A stretch of 64,000 nucleotides of DNA from Actinomadura syzygii (GTDB lineage Bacteria > Actinomycetota > Actinomycetes > Streptosporangiales > Streptosporangiaceae): the NCBI RefSeq assembly GCF_008085905.1, contig NZ_VSFF01000003.1, positions 1-64,000 on the forward strand. Reading direction: 5' to 3'. Below are positions 40,514 through 50,146 of this stretch, one piece after another. Made by a program: the position numbers and the translations under genes. The notes below the pieces were generated by a model. The model made no database searches, had not been told where the DNA came from, and was given only the letters and a program-made list of their open reading frames with translations. Every line of letters starts with the position of its first letter. Position 1 is the first letter of the stretch.

Positions 40514-43324
40514 ATGGCTGGAGAATTCAAGATCTTGGGCCCGCTGGAGGTATGGACGAGTGGCGAGCCGCTGCGCCTGAGCGGTGCCGGGCAGCGGAAG
40601 GTGCTGGCCGCGTTATTGCTGTCAGCAGGTCATGTGGTGCCGCTGAGCCATTTGGTGGATGCGGTCTGGCCGCAGGAGCCGCCTCCCACCGCGGAGAAAC
40701 GCGTCCGCAATCTGGTGTCCGAGCTGCGGAGGCTTCTCGCCGACGGAGGACTGGCGGGGCCGGTGGCGGCGGGCGCCGGGTACCGGCTGGACGTCGGAGA
40801 GGGCGAGCTCGACGCCGCCGTGTTCGACGGCCGGGTGAGGCGGGCCCGCCGGCATGCCGACGACGGGCGACCGGCGGAGGCGGTCGCCGAGTTCCGCGCG
40901 GCCCTGAACCTGTGGCGGGGGCCGGTGCTCGCGGGGCTGGAATGCCCGGCGCTCCAGCCGCGGGTGACCAGTTGGGAGGAGCGGCGGACGGCGACGCTGG
41001 AGGAGGACATCGAGCTGGAACTGGACCTCGGACGGCACCACAGCGTGATCAGCGAGCTGAGCGAGCAGGTGGCCGCGCACCCGCTCCGGGAACGGCTGGC
41101 CGGACAGCTGATGCTGGCGTTGCACCGAGCCGGTCGGCGGCCAGAAGCGCTGCGGGTCTTCCACGACACACGCGAGACGCTGGCCGAGGAACTGGGCCTG
41201 GACCCCGGCGACCAGTTACAGCGGCTGCACCAGCAGATCCTTTCCGACGACCCCGGCCTCGCGGCGTCGCCACCGGATCGGCGCAGGCGCGTCCAGCAGC
41301 TGCCCCGCGACCTCGCCGACTTCACCGGCCGCGCCACCGAACTGAACCGGCTCATCTCCGCCCTGCCGACGGAGGGGGAGCCGACCACCGCGGTGGTGAT
41401 CAACTCCATCGACGGGATGGCGGGGATCGGCAAGACCGCCCTCGCGGTGCACGCCGCACACCGGCTGGCCGACCGCTACCCCGACGCGCAACTGTTCGTC
41501 GACCTCCACGCGCACACCGCCGGAGACGAGCCCGGCGCCACGGCCGCCGCCTTGGAGACGCTCCTGCGCGCGGTGGGCGTGCCGGGGGAGCGGATCCCCG
41601 ACGAGCTGCATCAGCGGGCCGGGCTGTGGCGGGACGAACTGGCCGGCCTCAAGGCCCTGATCGTCCTCGACAACGCCACCAGCGCCGAACAGGTGAGGCC
41701 GCTGCTGCCCGGCGACCCCGGGAGCCTGGTGCTGATCACCAGCCGCCGCCGGCTCACCGATCTGGAGGCCGCCCGCACGCTGTCCCTGGAGGTGTTGCCG
41801 CCCGCCGACGCGGCCGCGCTGTTCACCCGGATCGCCGACGACGCGCGTGCCGTCACTGAACCGCAGGCCCTGGACGAGGTGGTGAGGCTCTGCGGCCTGC
41901 TGCCGCTCGCGGTCCGGATCGCCGCCGCCCGGCTGCGCACCCGCCCCACCTGGACCCTCGCCCACCTGGCCGAACGCCTGGGCGACCAGCAGCGGCGGCT
42001 GGGCGAGCTGGCCACCGGCGACCGCAGCGTCGCCGCCGCGTTCGCCCTCTCCTACCGGCAGCTCACACCCGTCCAGCAGCGGCTGTTCCGGCTGCTGAGC
42101 CTGCACTCGGGTCCCGATTTCGACGCTCACACCGCCGCCAGGGTCGCCGACGTCCCGCTCCAGGAGGCCGACCGGCTCCTGGAGGACCTGCTGGACGTGC
42201 ATCTGCTGCAGCAACGCACCGCCGGCCGGTACCGCTTCCATGACCTGCTGCACACCTACGCCGCCCACCTCGCCCTCGAAGAGGACGCCGAGGCCGACCG
42301 TCGCGCCGTCCTGGGCCGCCTCCTCGACCACTATCTCGCGTCCGCCCGGAACCTCTACCGGCTGCTCCGCAACGGCTGCAAGCTCCCCGACGCGATGGCG
42401 GCCACCCACTCGGCAGGGGTCGCGTTCGCCGACCTGGCCGAGGGACAGACCTGGATGCTGAACGAGCTCGACGGCGTCCTCGGAGCCGTCCGCGGTGCGG
42501 CCGCGGACCCCGGCGCGCCGATCGCCGTCGCCGCGGACCTGCTGCTCGCCCTCGATCCCCTGGGCGACGTCGCGTTCCTGTGGCCGCGGCTCAACGGTCC
42601 GGCCGCCGAGATCGCCGACGCCGCGCAGGCGCGCGGTGAGTTCCCCGCCGAGGCCCGGGCCCGTTACATGCTCGGCGGCGGGCTCTGGCAGGTCGACAGG
42701 CTGGACGGCGGCGAAGCGCAGATCCGCCGCGGCATCCGGGCCGCCCACGACGGCGGGGACGAGGCGATCCTGGACCGGCTGCTCAACGTGTCCGCCCTGC
42801 TCGCCTTCCACCGGCACGACCACGAGGAGGCGCTCGTGATCTTCCAGGAGAGCCTGGCGATCAGCCGCCGCTCCGGCGACTGGTGGTCGCAGTTGGAGGT
42901 GCTGAACAACATCGCCGCTCTCCACATCATCGGGCTCCGGCGTCCCCTGGAGGCGCTGCCGTGGCTGGAGCGCGGGCTGGCGCTGGCGGACAGGGTCGGG
43001 GGACGGCCTCTCGCCTGGCAGTACCTGATGATCAACCGCGGCCGGGCGAAGCGGGCGCTCGGCCGTCCGGACGAGGCCGTCGAGGACTTCCGCGCCGCGC
43101 TCACCGCCAGCCGCGCGCTCGCCTCCCCTTTCCAGGAGGCGATGGCCCTGCAGGAATTGATGGTGACGTCGCGTGGGCTCGGCCGCCCGGAGGAGGCCCT
43201 CGAACACGCCGAGGCGAGCCTGGCCATCTGGCGGCAGCTCGGCCAGGAGGCCAGGCAGGCCGCGGTCAGGGCGGAGAAGGAGACGATCCACGCCGAGCTG
43301 GACGGATCGCGTCCATTGGCTTGA
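40514..43324 (+). CDS. AfsR/SARP-type transcriptional regulator (OmpR-like HTH, BTAD, NB-ARC, TPR)
   Basis: The 936-residue regulator begins with an OmpR/PhoB-like winged helix (~1-92, FKILGPLEVW, GAGQRKVLAALLLSAG). A BTAD repeat domain follows (~97-245; DAAVFDGRVRRARRH, AEELGLDPGDQLQRLHQQIL). Then comes an NB-ARC ATPase with P-loop GMAGIGKT at 301-308, Walker B ALIVLDNA and LITSRRRL, and a C-terminal TPR region (~690-920). This is the standard AfsR form that activates antibiotic or developmental genes in actinomycetes. Target genes are unknown; the divergent neighbour and the convergent secreted gene are candidates. A strong terminator lies 35 bases downstream. Confidence 0.9.
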   Translation: MAGEFKILGPLEVWTSGEPLRLSGAGQRKVLAALLLSAGHVVPLSHLVDAVWPQEPPPTAEKRVRNLVSELRRLLADGGLAGPVAAGAGYRLDVGEGELDAAVFDGRVRRARRHADDGRPAEAVAEFRAALNLWRGPVLAGLECPALQPRVTSWEERRTATLEEDIELELDLGRHHSVISELSEQVAAHPLRERLAGQLMLALHRAGRRPEALRVFHDTRETLAEELGLDPGDQLQRLHQQILSDDPGLAASPPDRRRRVQQLPRDLADFTGRATELNRLISALPTEGEPTTAVVINSIDGMAGIGKTALAVHAAHRLADRYPDAQLFVDLHAHTAGDEPGATAAALETLLRAVGVPGERIPDELHQRAGLWRDELAGLKALIVLDNATSAEQVRPLLPGDPGSLVLITSRRRLTDLEAARTLSLEVLPPADAAALFTRIADDARAVTEPQALDEVVRLCGLLPLAVRIAAARLRTRPTWTLAHLAERLGDQQRRLGELATGDRSVAAAFALSYRQLTPVQQRLFRLLSLHSGPDFDAHTAARVADVPLQEADRLLEDLLDVHLLQQRTAGRYRFHDLLHTYAAHLALEEDAEADRRAVLGRLLDHYLASARNLYRLLRNGCKLPDAMAATHSAGVAFADLAEGQTWMLNELDGVLGAVRGAAADPGAPIAVAADLLLALDPLGDVAFLWPRLNGPAAEIADAAQARGEFPAEARARYMLGGGLWQVDRLDGGEAQIRRGIRAAHDGGDEAILDRLLNVSALLAFHRHDHEEALVIFQESLAISRRSGDWWSQLEVLNNIAALHIIGLRRPLEALPWLERGLALADRVGGRPLAWQYLMINRGRAKRALGRPDEAVEDFRAALTASRALASPFQEAMALQELMVTSRGLGRPEEALEHAEASLAIWRQLGQEARQAAVRAEKETIHAELDGSRPLA

Positions 43325-43358
43325 GCCGCTCCAGTGCCGAACAATGGCCGGGCCATCG

Positions 43359-43392
43359 GCTGGGATCGCGGACGCTGTGCCGCGATCCCAGC
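43359..43392. terminator. Perfect 13-bp hairpin between convergent genes
   Basis: GCTGGGATCGCGG (43359-43371) pairs exactly with CCGCGATCCCAGC (43380-43392), loop 8 bases. It lies between the stops of the SARP gene and the secreted-protein gene and can serve both. Confidence 0.8.
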
Positions 43393-43427
43393 TGAACCAG
43401 GCGCGAGAGGCGCGGAAGGCCGCCGAG

Positions 43428-43922
43428 TCAGGCTCCGACGGTGTTCAGCGACATGTCCACGAAAATGGACTGGCCTTGGGACGAGGTGCCGCAGATCCAG
43501 ATGGAGCCGGGCAGGTTCGCGTCGCCCGCAGGCACCGTGACCTGGAAGCGGGCGGTGTGCTCCGAGCGGATGACGGTGGCGGAGGTGAAGAAGCTCGTGC
43601 CGCCCTGGGAAGTGATGACGTCGCCACGCCGGACCGTCCAGTCGATGGCGATCCCGTCGGGATTGTTGCGGTTGAAGGCGAAGCCGTTGGCCGCCAGGAA
43701 CGAACCCGTGTCCGGGTGGACGTTCACCGGTCCGGCGCAGACGGTGGACCCACGGGTGACGGTGCCCTGAGCGCTGGCCGCGTCCGAGCCGGTGGCGGCC
43801 GAGGAGACGGTCCCGAAGGCCAGGACGGCCGCGGCCGCCGTAACGCCGGCCGAGGCGGTGGCGATGGCCGCCTTGTGCCGGGAAGCGGTCGGCCGGAGCC
43901 GAGAGACTAAGCCAGGACGCAT
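43428..43922 (-). CDS. Secreted protein of unknown function
   Basis: The 164-residue precursor has a basic N-terminus (MRPGLVSRLRPTASRHK) and a hydrophobic signal core (AGVTAAAAVLAFGTVSSAATG), giving a mature domain of about 115 residues. The mature part contains STVCAGPVNVHPDTG and GSIWICGTSSQGQS, with one cysteine in each that could form a disulfide. It has a beta-rich look (FQVTVPAGDANLPGSIWI, SIFVDMSLNTVGA). I do not recognise the family. The start has an AGGGGGGA run upstream; a longer reading to 44093 lacks support. Confidence 0.7.
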   Translation of the reverse strand: MRPGLVSRLRPTASRHKAAIATASAGVTAAAAVLAFGTVSSAATGSDAASAQGTVTRGSTVCAGPVNVHPDTGSFLAANGFAFNRNNPDGIAIDWTVRRGDVITSQGGTSFFTSATVIRSEHTARFQVTVPAGDANLPGSIWICGTSSQGQSIFVDMSLNTVGA

Positions 43923-44158
43923 GATCGCGTCCCCCCTTTCATGATGGAAACGGATGGGTTCGGAGGAACCGCATCCCTTCACCACCTCCACGGAACCCGA
44001 GCGGCCCGGGTTCGCCGCGCCCATTGTCCGGACGCGGCCACCCTCCGAATCGACGGTTCGCAGTAGGACCAGACGATTCCCTGGGCCGATCAAGCTCCCA
44101 ACCCGATATCACCCTCGGCGTCACGCCGCCGCGTCCGCCGGGGCCTACACTTTTGCAG

Positions 44159-44821
44159 GTGAACAGCGACGAATCTCTTGACGGGTTCGGGGGGTTGGAC
44201 ACCTCGGTTCTGCCACCGCGCCAGCAGCGGATTTTGGCCGCGATCGCCGATTGGGTGGCGCGGTACGGATACCCGCCGAGCACGCGGCAGATCGGCGACA
44301 CCGTCGGCCTGCGGTCCCCGTCGTCGGTGTCACGGCACCTGAAGAGCCTGGAGGACCAGGGGTTTCTTCGCCGCGGCGCTTCGATGGCCCGGCCGATCGA
44401 CGTGCGGATGTTCCTCCAGCGGCACTCCGGGGCCTCGCCGGCCGATGATTCGGTGACCGTGCCCATCGCCGGCGACATCGCCGCGGGGGTACCCATCTCG
44501 GCCGAAGAACACGTCGAGGACGTGCTGTCGCTGCCCCGCGAGCTGACCGGGCGCGGCGAGGTGTTCGCCCTTCGCGTCCGCGGCGACTCCATGATCGAGG
44601 CCGCGATCTGCGACGGCGACCTCGTCGTGGTCCGCCACCAGCCCGAGGCGCATTCAGGCCAGATCGTCGCCGCGATGATCGACGGCGAGGCCACCGTCAA
44701 GGTGCTGCGCCGCCGCAACGGCCACGTCCATCTCGAACCCCGCAACCCCGCCTACGACGTCATCGACGGCGACCGCGCCGTCATCCTCGGCATCGTCGTC
44801 GCCGTCCTCCGCAGCGTCTGA
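44159..44821 (+). CDS. lexA: LexA-family repressor
   Basis: The 220-residue product has an N-terminal winged helix (~15-80: LPPRQQRILAAIADWVARYG, STRQIGDTVGLRSPSSVSRHLKSL) and a C-terminal S24 self-cleavage domain. The Ala-Gly cleavage site is in GDIAAGVPI, the catalytic serine in RVRGDSMIE and the lysine in GEATVKVLRR. A GTG at 44159 is the most plausible start because the upstream extension is proline/arginine-rich. Several residues of the recognition helix differ from what I recall of canonical actinobacterial LexA, so it may be a second paralogue with its own operator. No clear SOS box was found upstream. Confidence 0.85.
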   Translation: MNSDESLDGFGGLDTSVLPPRQQRILAAIADWVARYGYPPSTRQIGDTVGLRSPSSVSRHLKSLEDQGFLRRGASMARPIDVRMFLQRHSGASPADDSVTVPIAGDIAAGVPISAEEHVEDVLSLPRELTGRGEVFALRVRGDSMIEAAICDGDLVVVRHQPEAHSGQIVAAMIDGEATVKVLRRRNGHVHLEPRNPAYDVIDGDRAVILGIVVAVLRSV

Positions 44822-45068
44822 ACCCGCGATGTGAATCGCCCCCGCTGTCAAGAGTCCGGCTCGGCAGGTGGGGCACGGGCTCTCGCCGGTCACGAGGCAG
44901 CGCTGTCAGATGCGAGTCAACCTCCGCGCTGTACCAGTGTTCGCCGATCCACGCTAAGCCGTCCGCCATCGTGCCGCCCCGTCTCTCGGTCGTTGCGCGC
45001 ACGGTACCGAGCCTTGGGGACGATTCCGGGCCGCCGGGCGATGGATGGGCGGATTCGGCTGGTCTGGA

Positions 45069-46337
45069 TTACGCAGCGACTCGGAGGAATTCGGGTGCTC
45101 TGAACTGGTTGAAGGGCTTGTAGGTGGGGGAGCGATCGTCGTCTGCCAGCCGTAGTTCGGGATAGCGGGCTGCTAGGAGTTCGAGGGCGACTTCGAGTTC
45201 GAGTCTCGCCAGTGGAGCGCCGATGCAGTTGTGGATTCCGTGACCGAAACCCAGATGCTTTTTCGCGTTCGTCCGGTCGAGGCGGAATTCGTCCGGTGCC
45301 GGGAAGTGATCGGCATCGTGGTTGGCGGAGGCATAGAATAAGAAGAGCCGATCTCCTGCGGCGAAAGTGATCCCGCCCACGGTCACCTCTCGCGTGGCGG
45401 TACGAAAGAGACCGAACACGGAAGTGTCGAACCGCAGGCCCTCGGCGACGACCTGATCGACCGCGACCTCCCCGCGTACAAGGGCGGCCCAGCGTGAAGG
45501 CTCTTCGAGAAGCGCGCCGACGATGTTGGTGATGGCGTTTCCGGTGGTCTCCCATCCGGCCGAGACGAGGCCCAGGGCCTGCATGACGACCTCGTCCGCG
45601 TTGAGGACGTCGCCGTCCGGGTCGCCGGTGATCATCAGCGAAATGAGGTCGTTCCGCGGACGGGCCCGCCGCGTCTCGACCAGCTCGCGCAGGTGGGCGA
45701 CCGCCTCGGCGAAGCCCCGGCCGTGGTCGATCAGCTCCTTGTCGGTCAGCGCCGACGTTCCGGCGAACAGGACGGTCTCGTCCTCTATCCACCGCAGGAG
45801 GTCCGGGTTCTCGTCAAGAGGGAAGCCGGTCACCTGCGTGATGACCTCCAGGGGGACGACCGAAGAGAACTCAGTCACCAGGTCGAACACACCGGAAGCG
45901 GGGAGCCGGTCTACGTACTTCGCGATGATCTGCCTGATCGACGGCTCGAACCGCGCGATGGCGCCGGGCTTGAATCCGTCGTGGACGAGCCGGCGCACAG
46001 CTGTATGCCGGGGCGGATCACCGATCGTGATGACCGTATGGTCGAACAGGAAGTCCGCCGCCCACTGTGCTTCTTCCGGCAACCCGACAGGCTTGGGAAA
46101 CGCATCGCTGGAGGAGAACGTCTTCCAATCGGACGCTATCCGCTTGATGTCGTCGTATCGAGTGACGCACCAAGCCTGCAGCGGCTCGGAAAAGAAGATC
46201 GGCTCCCGCTCCCGGGCCTGCTCGAAATACCCGTATGCAGACCCGACATGCGGCCCGAACGGATTAAAGGAGTTCAGGTCGAGCATGTCGTCGATGTTCT
46301 CCTTTGTCGGAGTTGCCACCGGAACGCACGCTATCAC
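45069..46337 (-). CDS. Cytochrome P450
   Basis: The 422-residue soluble class I P450 has the I-helix oxygen-activation motif LVSAGWETTGNAI, EGLRFD as the ExxR pair, and the haem-binding loop FGHGIHNCIGAPLARLE with the axial cysteine. HTVITIGDPPRHTAVRRLVHDGF is the usual C-helix region. The start is uncertain: GTG 46337 has no ribosome site, while ATG 46286 has AAAGGAG at a long 12-base spacing. It is last in a co-directional run with a small peptide ORF, an F420-type oxidoreductase and an FAD oxidoreductase, so a tailoring role in a small secondary-metabolite locus is possible. No ferredoxin gene is adjacent. Confidence 0.9.
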   Translation of the reverse strand: MIACVPVATPTKENIDDMLDLNSFNPFGPHVGSAYGYFEQAREREPIFFSEPLQAWCVTRYDDIKRIASDWKTFSSSDAFPKPVGLPEEAQWAADFLFDHTVITIGDPPRHTAVRRLVHDGFKPGAIARFEPSIRQIIAKYVDRLPASGVFDLVTEFSSVVPLEVITQVTGFPLDENPDLLRWIEDETVLFAGTSALTDKELIDHGRGFAEAVAHLRELVETRRARPRNDLISLMITGDPDGDVLNADEVVMQALGLVSAGWETTGNAITNIVGALLEEPSRWAALVRGEVAVDQVVAEGLRFDTSVFGLFRTATREVTVGGITFAAGDRLFLFYASANHDADHFPAPDEFRLDRTNAKKHLGFGHGIHNCIGAPLARLELEVALELLAARYPELRLADDDRSPTYKPFNQFRAPEFLRVAA

Positions 46338-46379
46338 CCGATTTTGCGATCTTCACGTCCAGTCAGGCGACACTGGCCG

Positions 46380-46586
46380 TTAAGCAAGGGCCATCCTTTC
46401 CGGTCTGCCGAATGCCACATGAAAAGACCGTTCCGCCGATCGACGACGGGTGAACGGTGATCGTCGTGGCGCCGTACGCGCCTCGCGGAAATATGTCGCC
46501 TTGAAAATCCTCAGATCGGCCCAGCCGAGCTTGACCAGGTCGGTGAGGTCGTAACCGGCTCGGGTCCCCCGGTCGTGGGAGTTCAC
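46380..46586 (-). CDS. Small ORF (68 codons) coupled to the F420-type oxidoreductase, possibly frameshifted
   Basis: GTG 46586 overlaps the stop of the upstream oxidoreductase (GTGA), as in coupled genes. The first ~36 codons use G/C third bases and read MNSHDRGTRAGYDLTDLVKL, then GWADLRIFKATYFREA. After that, codon use in this frame decays, while the next frame becomes coding-like and reads GAYGATTITVHPSSIGGTVF, then SCGIRQTGKDGPC, ending LTASVA at 46363. If joined, the product would be a leader-like acidic/aromatic segment followed by a Ser/Thr/Cys-rich end, as in some modified-peptide precursors. No family is recognised and the frameshift is inferred from composition alone. Confidence 0.35.
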   Translation of the reverse strand: MNSHDRGTRAGYDLTDLVKLGWADLRIFKATYFREARTAPRRSPFTRRRSAERSFHVAFGRPERMALA

Positions 46587-47470
46587 GGTGTCGCCGCCTT
46601 GACCGGTGTCCGGCGCGTCGGGTCGAGGGCATCGGCGAGCAGGCCGATCTGCCGGGGATCGCCCGAGCAGGGCAGCAGTACCAGGTCGTCCGCGCCCGCC
46701 ACGGTCAGGCGGTCGATCTCCAGGTTTAGCCGATCGGGATCGGTCAGCAGGTCGGGCTGGATGTGCGGAAGGTAGTCGGGGCCGTAGTAGTGCGCCACGT
46801 AGGCTTCGGCGGTCTGCGCCGCGCCGGGTCCCAGGCAGAAGTAGCGCTCGACGACGATGCGCGGCCGTCCGGGTCGCGCGGCCCGGGCCCATTCCCGGTG
46901 GACGGCCTCCACGCCCTGTTCGAGGGTTCGCAGGCCGAAGGACGGGGCCACCCAGCCATCGGACAGGCGGGCGGCGCGGGCGAACCCGGCGGGCACCAGA
47001 CCGGCCAGCAGCAGTCCGGGGCGGCCTTCGGGGAGGGCGGGGACCGGGCCGGAGGCTCCGCTCGTCTCGCCGCGCCACACGGCGCGCATCGCCGCGATGG
47101 CGGCCTCGAACGCGGCGCCGCGCCGGGTCGTCGCCGCACCGCTGGCGGCGTAGTCCTCGGGCCAGCCGCCCATGCCCAGGCCCACGGTCAGCCGTCCGGC
47201 GCACAGCCGCTCCAGCGAGTCGATCTGCTTGGCCAGCAGTACGGTGTTGCCCCGGTAACCGGCGTTGAGGACGGTGGTCATCAACTCGATGCGTTCGGTG
47301 CCGGCCGCCGCGGCCGCCAGCGCCACCAGCGGGTCCAGGTTGTCGTACACCAGCCTGTCGATCACCCCCAGGGAGGCGAAGCCGCGCTCCTCGCTCTCCG
47401 CGGCCCACCGCCCGATGACCGTGGCGTCCGTGCCCGGTACGGCGGCGGGCAGCCCTATTCCGACTCGCAA
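46583..47470 (-). CDS. F420-dependent LLM-class oxidoreductase
   Basis: The 295-residue luciferase-like TIM-barrel protein opens LRVGIGLPAAVPGTDATVIG and contains RWAAESEERGFASLGVIDRL, AAAAAGTERIELMTTVLNAG, AGRLTVGLGMGGWPEDYAAS and LLLAGLVPAGFARAARLSDGW. The pattern fits small actinobacterial LLM-class F420 enzymes rather than FMN/reductase pairs, but cofactor is inferred. The start is a TTG at 47470, supported by GGAGGAAAG five bases upstream and by alignment of the first beta strand; longer readings lack a ribosome site. The next small ORF overlaps its stop. Confidence 0.85.
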   Translation of the reverse strand: MRVGIGLPAAVPGTDATVIGRWAAESEERGFASLGVIDRLVYDNLDPLVALAAAAAGTERIELMTTVLNAGYRGNTVLLAKQIDSLERLCAGRLTVGLGMGGWPEDYAASGAATTRRGAAFEAAIAAMRAVWRGETSGASGPVPALPEGRPGLLLAGLVPAGFARAARLSDGWVAPSFGLRTLEQGVEAVHREWARAARPGRPRIVVERYFCLGPGAAQTAEAYVAHYYGPDYLPHIQPDLLTDPDRLNLEIDRLTVAGADDLVLLPCSGDPRQIGLLADALDPTRRTPVKAATP

Positions 47471-47525
47471 GACTTTCCTCCAATGACTGTGGTCGTGTGC
47501 AGGTTCGGATGCGGTGCCGTACGGG

Positions 47526-48869
47526 TTAGATCGGCGTCCCATTCGGGGGGATGTTGAAGTTGATGCGGAAGACATTGCCGGGGTCGTAGACGGTTTTGAG
47601 TTCGGTCAGGCGGGTGTAGTCGGCGGGGCGGTAGGCGGTGCGGACGATGGCCGGGGCGGTGTCCTCCACGCCGGCGAAGTTGATGTTGGTGCCCCCGGTG
47701 CCCCAGGGGCGCATGTCCGCCAGGAACCGGTCGCGCGACTCCCGGCTTCCGGAGGTCGGTGTCGCACCGGTGAACAGGGAGTACGTCGCGTCCCTGCCGC
47801 CTACGCAGTTGGGGATCTCGGGCGGACGGGCGTAGGCGCCGCCGAAGTGCCGCAACTCGGCGATGAACGGTGGCTGCGCGTCCGGTCCGGCGTGGGCCAG
47901 GAGGGTGTCGACCGCGTCCTTTCCCAGGTCGTGCAGGAACACGTTGCGGTCGTAGGCCACGTAGGGGGCATCGGTGGGGTCGTGATGGATGGTGCCGACC
48001 TCGGCGTAGGGCATGTCCCGCAGCGTGTCCATCAGGGCGGGGCCGATCTCCCGCAGCGGCCGCACCAGGTCCTCACCGCCTTCGGCGCCGCTGAAGGCGA
48101 TCCGCACGTGGGCGACGAACCTGCCGCGCAGTGGCTCCGGCACCATGGGCAGGTCCGGGTTCTGGGCCAGCAGCACCGAGGAGGCCATGGACTCCGGCAG
48201 CGAACGGGTCCATTCGGTGTAGGCGTGCAGGACGTCGCCGGTGGCGTCCGCGGGGAAGTAGAGGCCACCGCCGTACAGCCGCGACACCGGGAACAACTCG
48301 ATCTCCATGCCGACGACGACGCCGAAGTTGTCCTTGCCGCCGCGCACCGCCCAGAACAGGTCGGGGTCGCTCTCCGGGCCGACCTCGCGCAGACGGCCGT
48401 CGGCGGTGGCCACGCGCAGCCGTCGCACGTGGTCGGCGGCGAAGCCGAAGCGGCGGCCGAGCAGGCCCGCGCCGCCGCCGGTGGTGTACCCGACCGCGCC
48501 CACGTTCGGGCTGGAGCCGTTGAGCGGGGCCAGGCCGTGCGGGGCGGCGCGCTCCACGACCTGCCGCCACCGCGTCCCCGCCTCCACCCAGGCGGACCTG
48601 GTCAGCGGGTTCACCTCGACGCCGTTCATCCGCCCGGTGTTGATCAGCACGGCGCCGTCTGCCGCTACGGACGGGCTGTGGCCGGTGGCCATCACGCCGA
48701 CGGCCCGGCCCTGTGCCACCGCCGTCCGCACGGCGGCGACCACGTCCTGCTCGCCGACCGCGGGGATCACGTACGCCGGACGCGACTCCACAGCGCGGTT
48801 GAGCCCCAGCCGCTCCTCGTCATATTCGCGCTCACCAGGTCGAAAGATCTGGATTGGGGATACGTTCAT
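47526..48869 (-). CDS. FAD-linked oxidoreductase, BBE-like (berberine bridge type)
   Basis: The 447-residue flavoprotein has an N-terminal PCMH-type FAD domain: [40 protein letters not shown] (the His of GHS is the usual 8-alpha flavin attachment site), [20 protein letters not shown] and [13 protein letters not shown]-terminal BBE motif lies near [16 protein letters not shown]. The second flavin link, a Cys in GxxGGG-type loops, is not present ([10 protein letters not shown]), so attachment is probably single. It starts at ATG 48869; GTG 48887 is an alternative. It sits between the SsuD-like gene and the F420-type gene, in the same direction. Confidence 0.87.
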   Translation of the reverse strand: MNVSPIQIFRPGEREYDEERLGLNRAVESRPAYVIPAVGEQDVVAAVRTAVAQGRAVGVMATGHSPSVAADGAVLINTGRMNGVEVNPLTRSAWVEAGTRWRQVVERAAPHGLAPLNGSSPNVGAVGYTTGGGAGLLGRRFGFAADHVRRLRVATADGRLREVGPESDPDLFWAVRGGKDNFGVVVGMEIELFPVSRLYGGGLYFPADATGDVLHAYTEWTRSLPESMASSVLLAQNPDLPMVPEPLRGRFVAHVRIAFSGAEGGEDLVRPLREIGPALMDTLRDMPYAEVGTIHHDPTDAPYVAYDRNVFLHDLGKDAVDTLLAHAGPDAQPPFIAELRHFGGAYARPPEIPNCVGGRDATYSLFTGATPTSGSRESRDRFLADMRPWGTGGTNINFAGVEDTAPAIVRTAYRPADYTRLTELKTVYDPGNVFRINFNIPPNGTPI

Positions 48870-48965
48870 GCAGGTCAACGTATCCACGCGCTGAACGGGC
48901 GGTCTTGTAGAAAACGGACTCCACGCGCCCGGCGAATCGGGGGCGGGGACGGCGCGGCGGCTTCG

Positions 48966-50123
48966 TCAGGAAGCGGCGAAGGGAACGGCCGCCGGGGCGG
49001 TGGCGGACGGGTCTCCGGCGGGGTGCGTCCAGAGTCCCCGGTCGCGCAGGATCGGCAGGACGCCCTCGCCGAACCAGTACGCCTCCTCCAGGTGCGGGTA
49101 GCCGGAGAGGACGAACTCGTCCAGGCCGAGCGCGGCGTATTCGGCGATGCGGTCGGCGACCTCCTCGTGGCTGCCGACCAGGGCCGTCCCCGCGCCGCCG
49201 CGGACCAGGCCCACGCCCGCCCACAGGTTCGGCGCGACCTCCAGTTCGCGCAGGCCCTTCGCGGACCCGCCGTGCAGTTCGAGCATCCGGCGCTGGCCCT
49301 CCGACTCGCTGCGGCGCAGGCCCGCCTGGACCTGCTCGATCGCCTCGTCCGATATCCCGGACAGCAGCCGTCCGGCCTGCGCCCACGCCTCGCCGGCGGT
49401 GTCGCGGGTGATGACGTGCAGGCGGATGCCGTACCGGATCCGGCGTCCCCGCTCGGCGGCGAGCCCCCTGATCCAGGCGATCTTGTCGGTGACGGCGGCG
49501 GGCGGCTCGCCCCAGGTGAGGTAGACGTCGGCGTGCCGGGCCGCGACCCGCCCGGCCGCCGGGGAGGAGCCGCCGAAGTAGACCGGCGGGACGGGGTCGG
49601 GGACGCGGCCGAGCCGGGCGTCCTCGACCTGGACGTGCGCCCCGTGGAAGTCGACCCTCTCGCCCCGCCACAGTGAGCGGACGACGTGCAGGAACTCGTC
49701 CGTGCGCGTGTACCGGGCGGCCTTGTCGAGGAAGTCGCCGTAGGCGCGCTGCTCGTGCGACTCGCCGCCGGTGACCACGTTCAGCAGCAGCCGTCCGCCC
49801 GAATGCCACTGGTAGGTGGCGGCCATCTGCGCCGCCAGTGTGGGGCTGAGCAGCCCGGGACGGAACGCCACCAGGAACTTCAGCCGCTCCGACGCCTCCA
49901 CCAGCGGCGCGGTGGTCAGCCACGCGTCCTCGCACCACGCCCCGGTCGGGGTCAGCGCGCCCACGAAGCCGATCTCCTCGGCCGCCCGCGCCACCTGCCC
50001 GAGATAGCCGAGGGTCGCCGGGCGGTCTCCCCTCGCGACGCCGGACTGCGGGCCGTGCGCCCCACCGGCGATGTAGCGGCTGTCGCCATAGGTGGGCAGG
50101 AACCAGTGGAAGGTCAAGGTCAC
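48966..50123 (-). CDS. ssuD: SsuD-like FMNH2-dependent alkanesulfonate monooxygenase
   Basis: The 385-residue LLM-class protein has typical SsuD features: FHWFLPTYGDSRYI at the start, GYLGQVARAAEEIGFVGALTPTG, FLVAFRPGLLSPTLAAQMAATY, RLLLNVVTGGESHEQRAYGDFLDKAARYTRTDEF and VYFGGSSPAAGRVAARHADVYL. These enzymes release sulfite from alkanesulfonates using reduced flavin. GTG is the start with GAGGGAGA upstream. It follows the SfnB-like gene by 23 bases, and a flavin reductase is encoded in the same run. No SsuABC transporter is present in the window. Confidence 0.85.
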   Translation of the reverse strand: MTLTFHWFLPTYGDSRYIAGGAHGPQSGVARGDRPATLGYLGQVARAAEEIGFVGALTPTGAWCEDAWLTTAPLVEASERLKFLVAFRPGLLSPTLAAQMAATYQWHSGGRLLLNVVTGGESHEQRAYGDFLDKAARYTRTDEFLHVVRSLWRGERVDFHGAHVQVEDARLGRVPDPVPPVYFGGSSPAAGRVAARHADVYLTWGEPPAAVTDKIAWIRGLAAERGRRIRYGIRLHVITRDTAGEAWAQAGRLLSGISDEAIEQVQAGLRRSESEGQRRMLELHGGSAKGLRELEVAPNLWAGVGLVRGGAGTALVGSHEEVADRIAEYAALGLDEFVLSGYPHLEEAYWFGEGVLPILRDRGLWTHPAGDPSATAPAAVPFAAS

Positions 50124-50146
50124 GGGGATCTCCCTCGTCGTGATTC

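Noticed and set aside
43990..44158. SOS box upstream of the LexA-type gene
   Set aside because: No GAAC-N4-GTTC-like palindrome is present; only isolated GTTCG half-sites occur.
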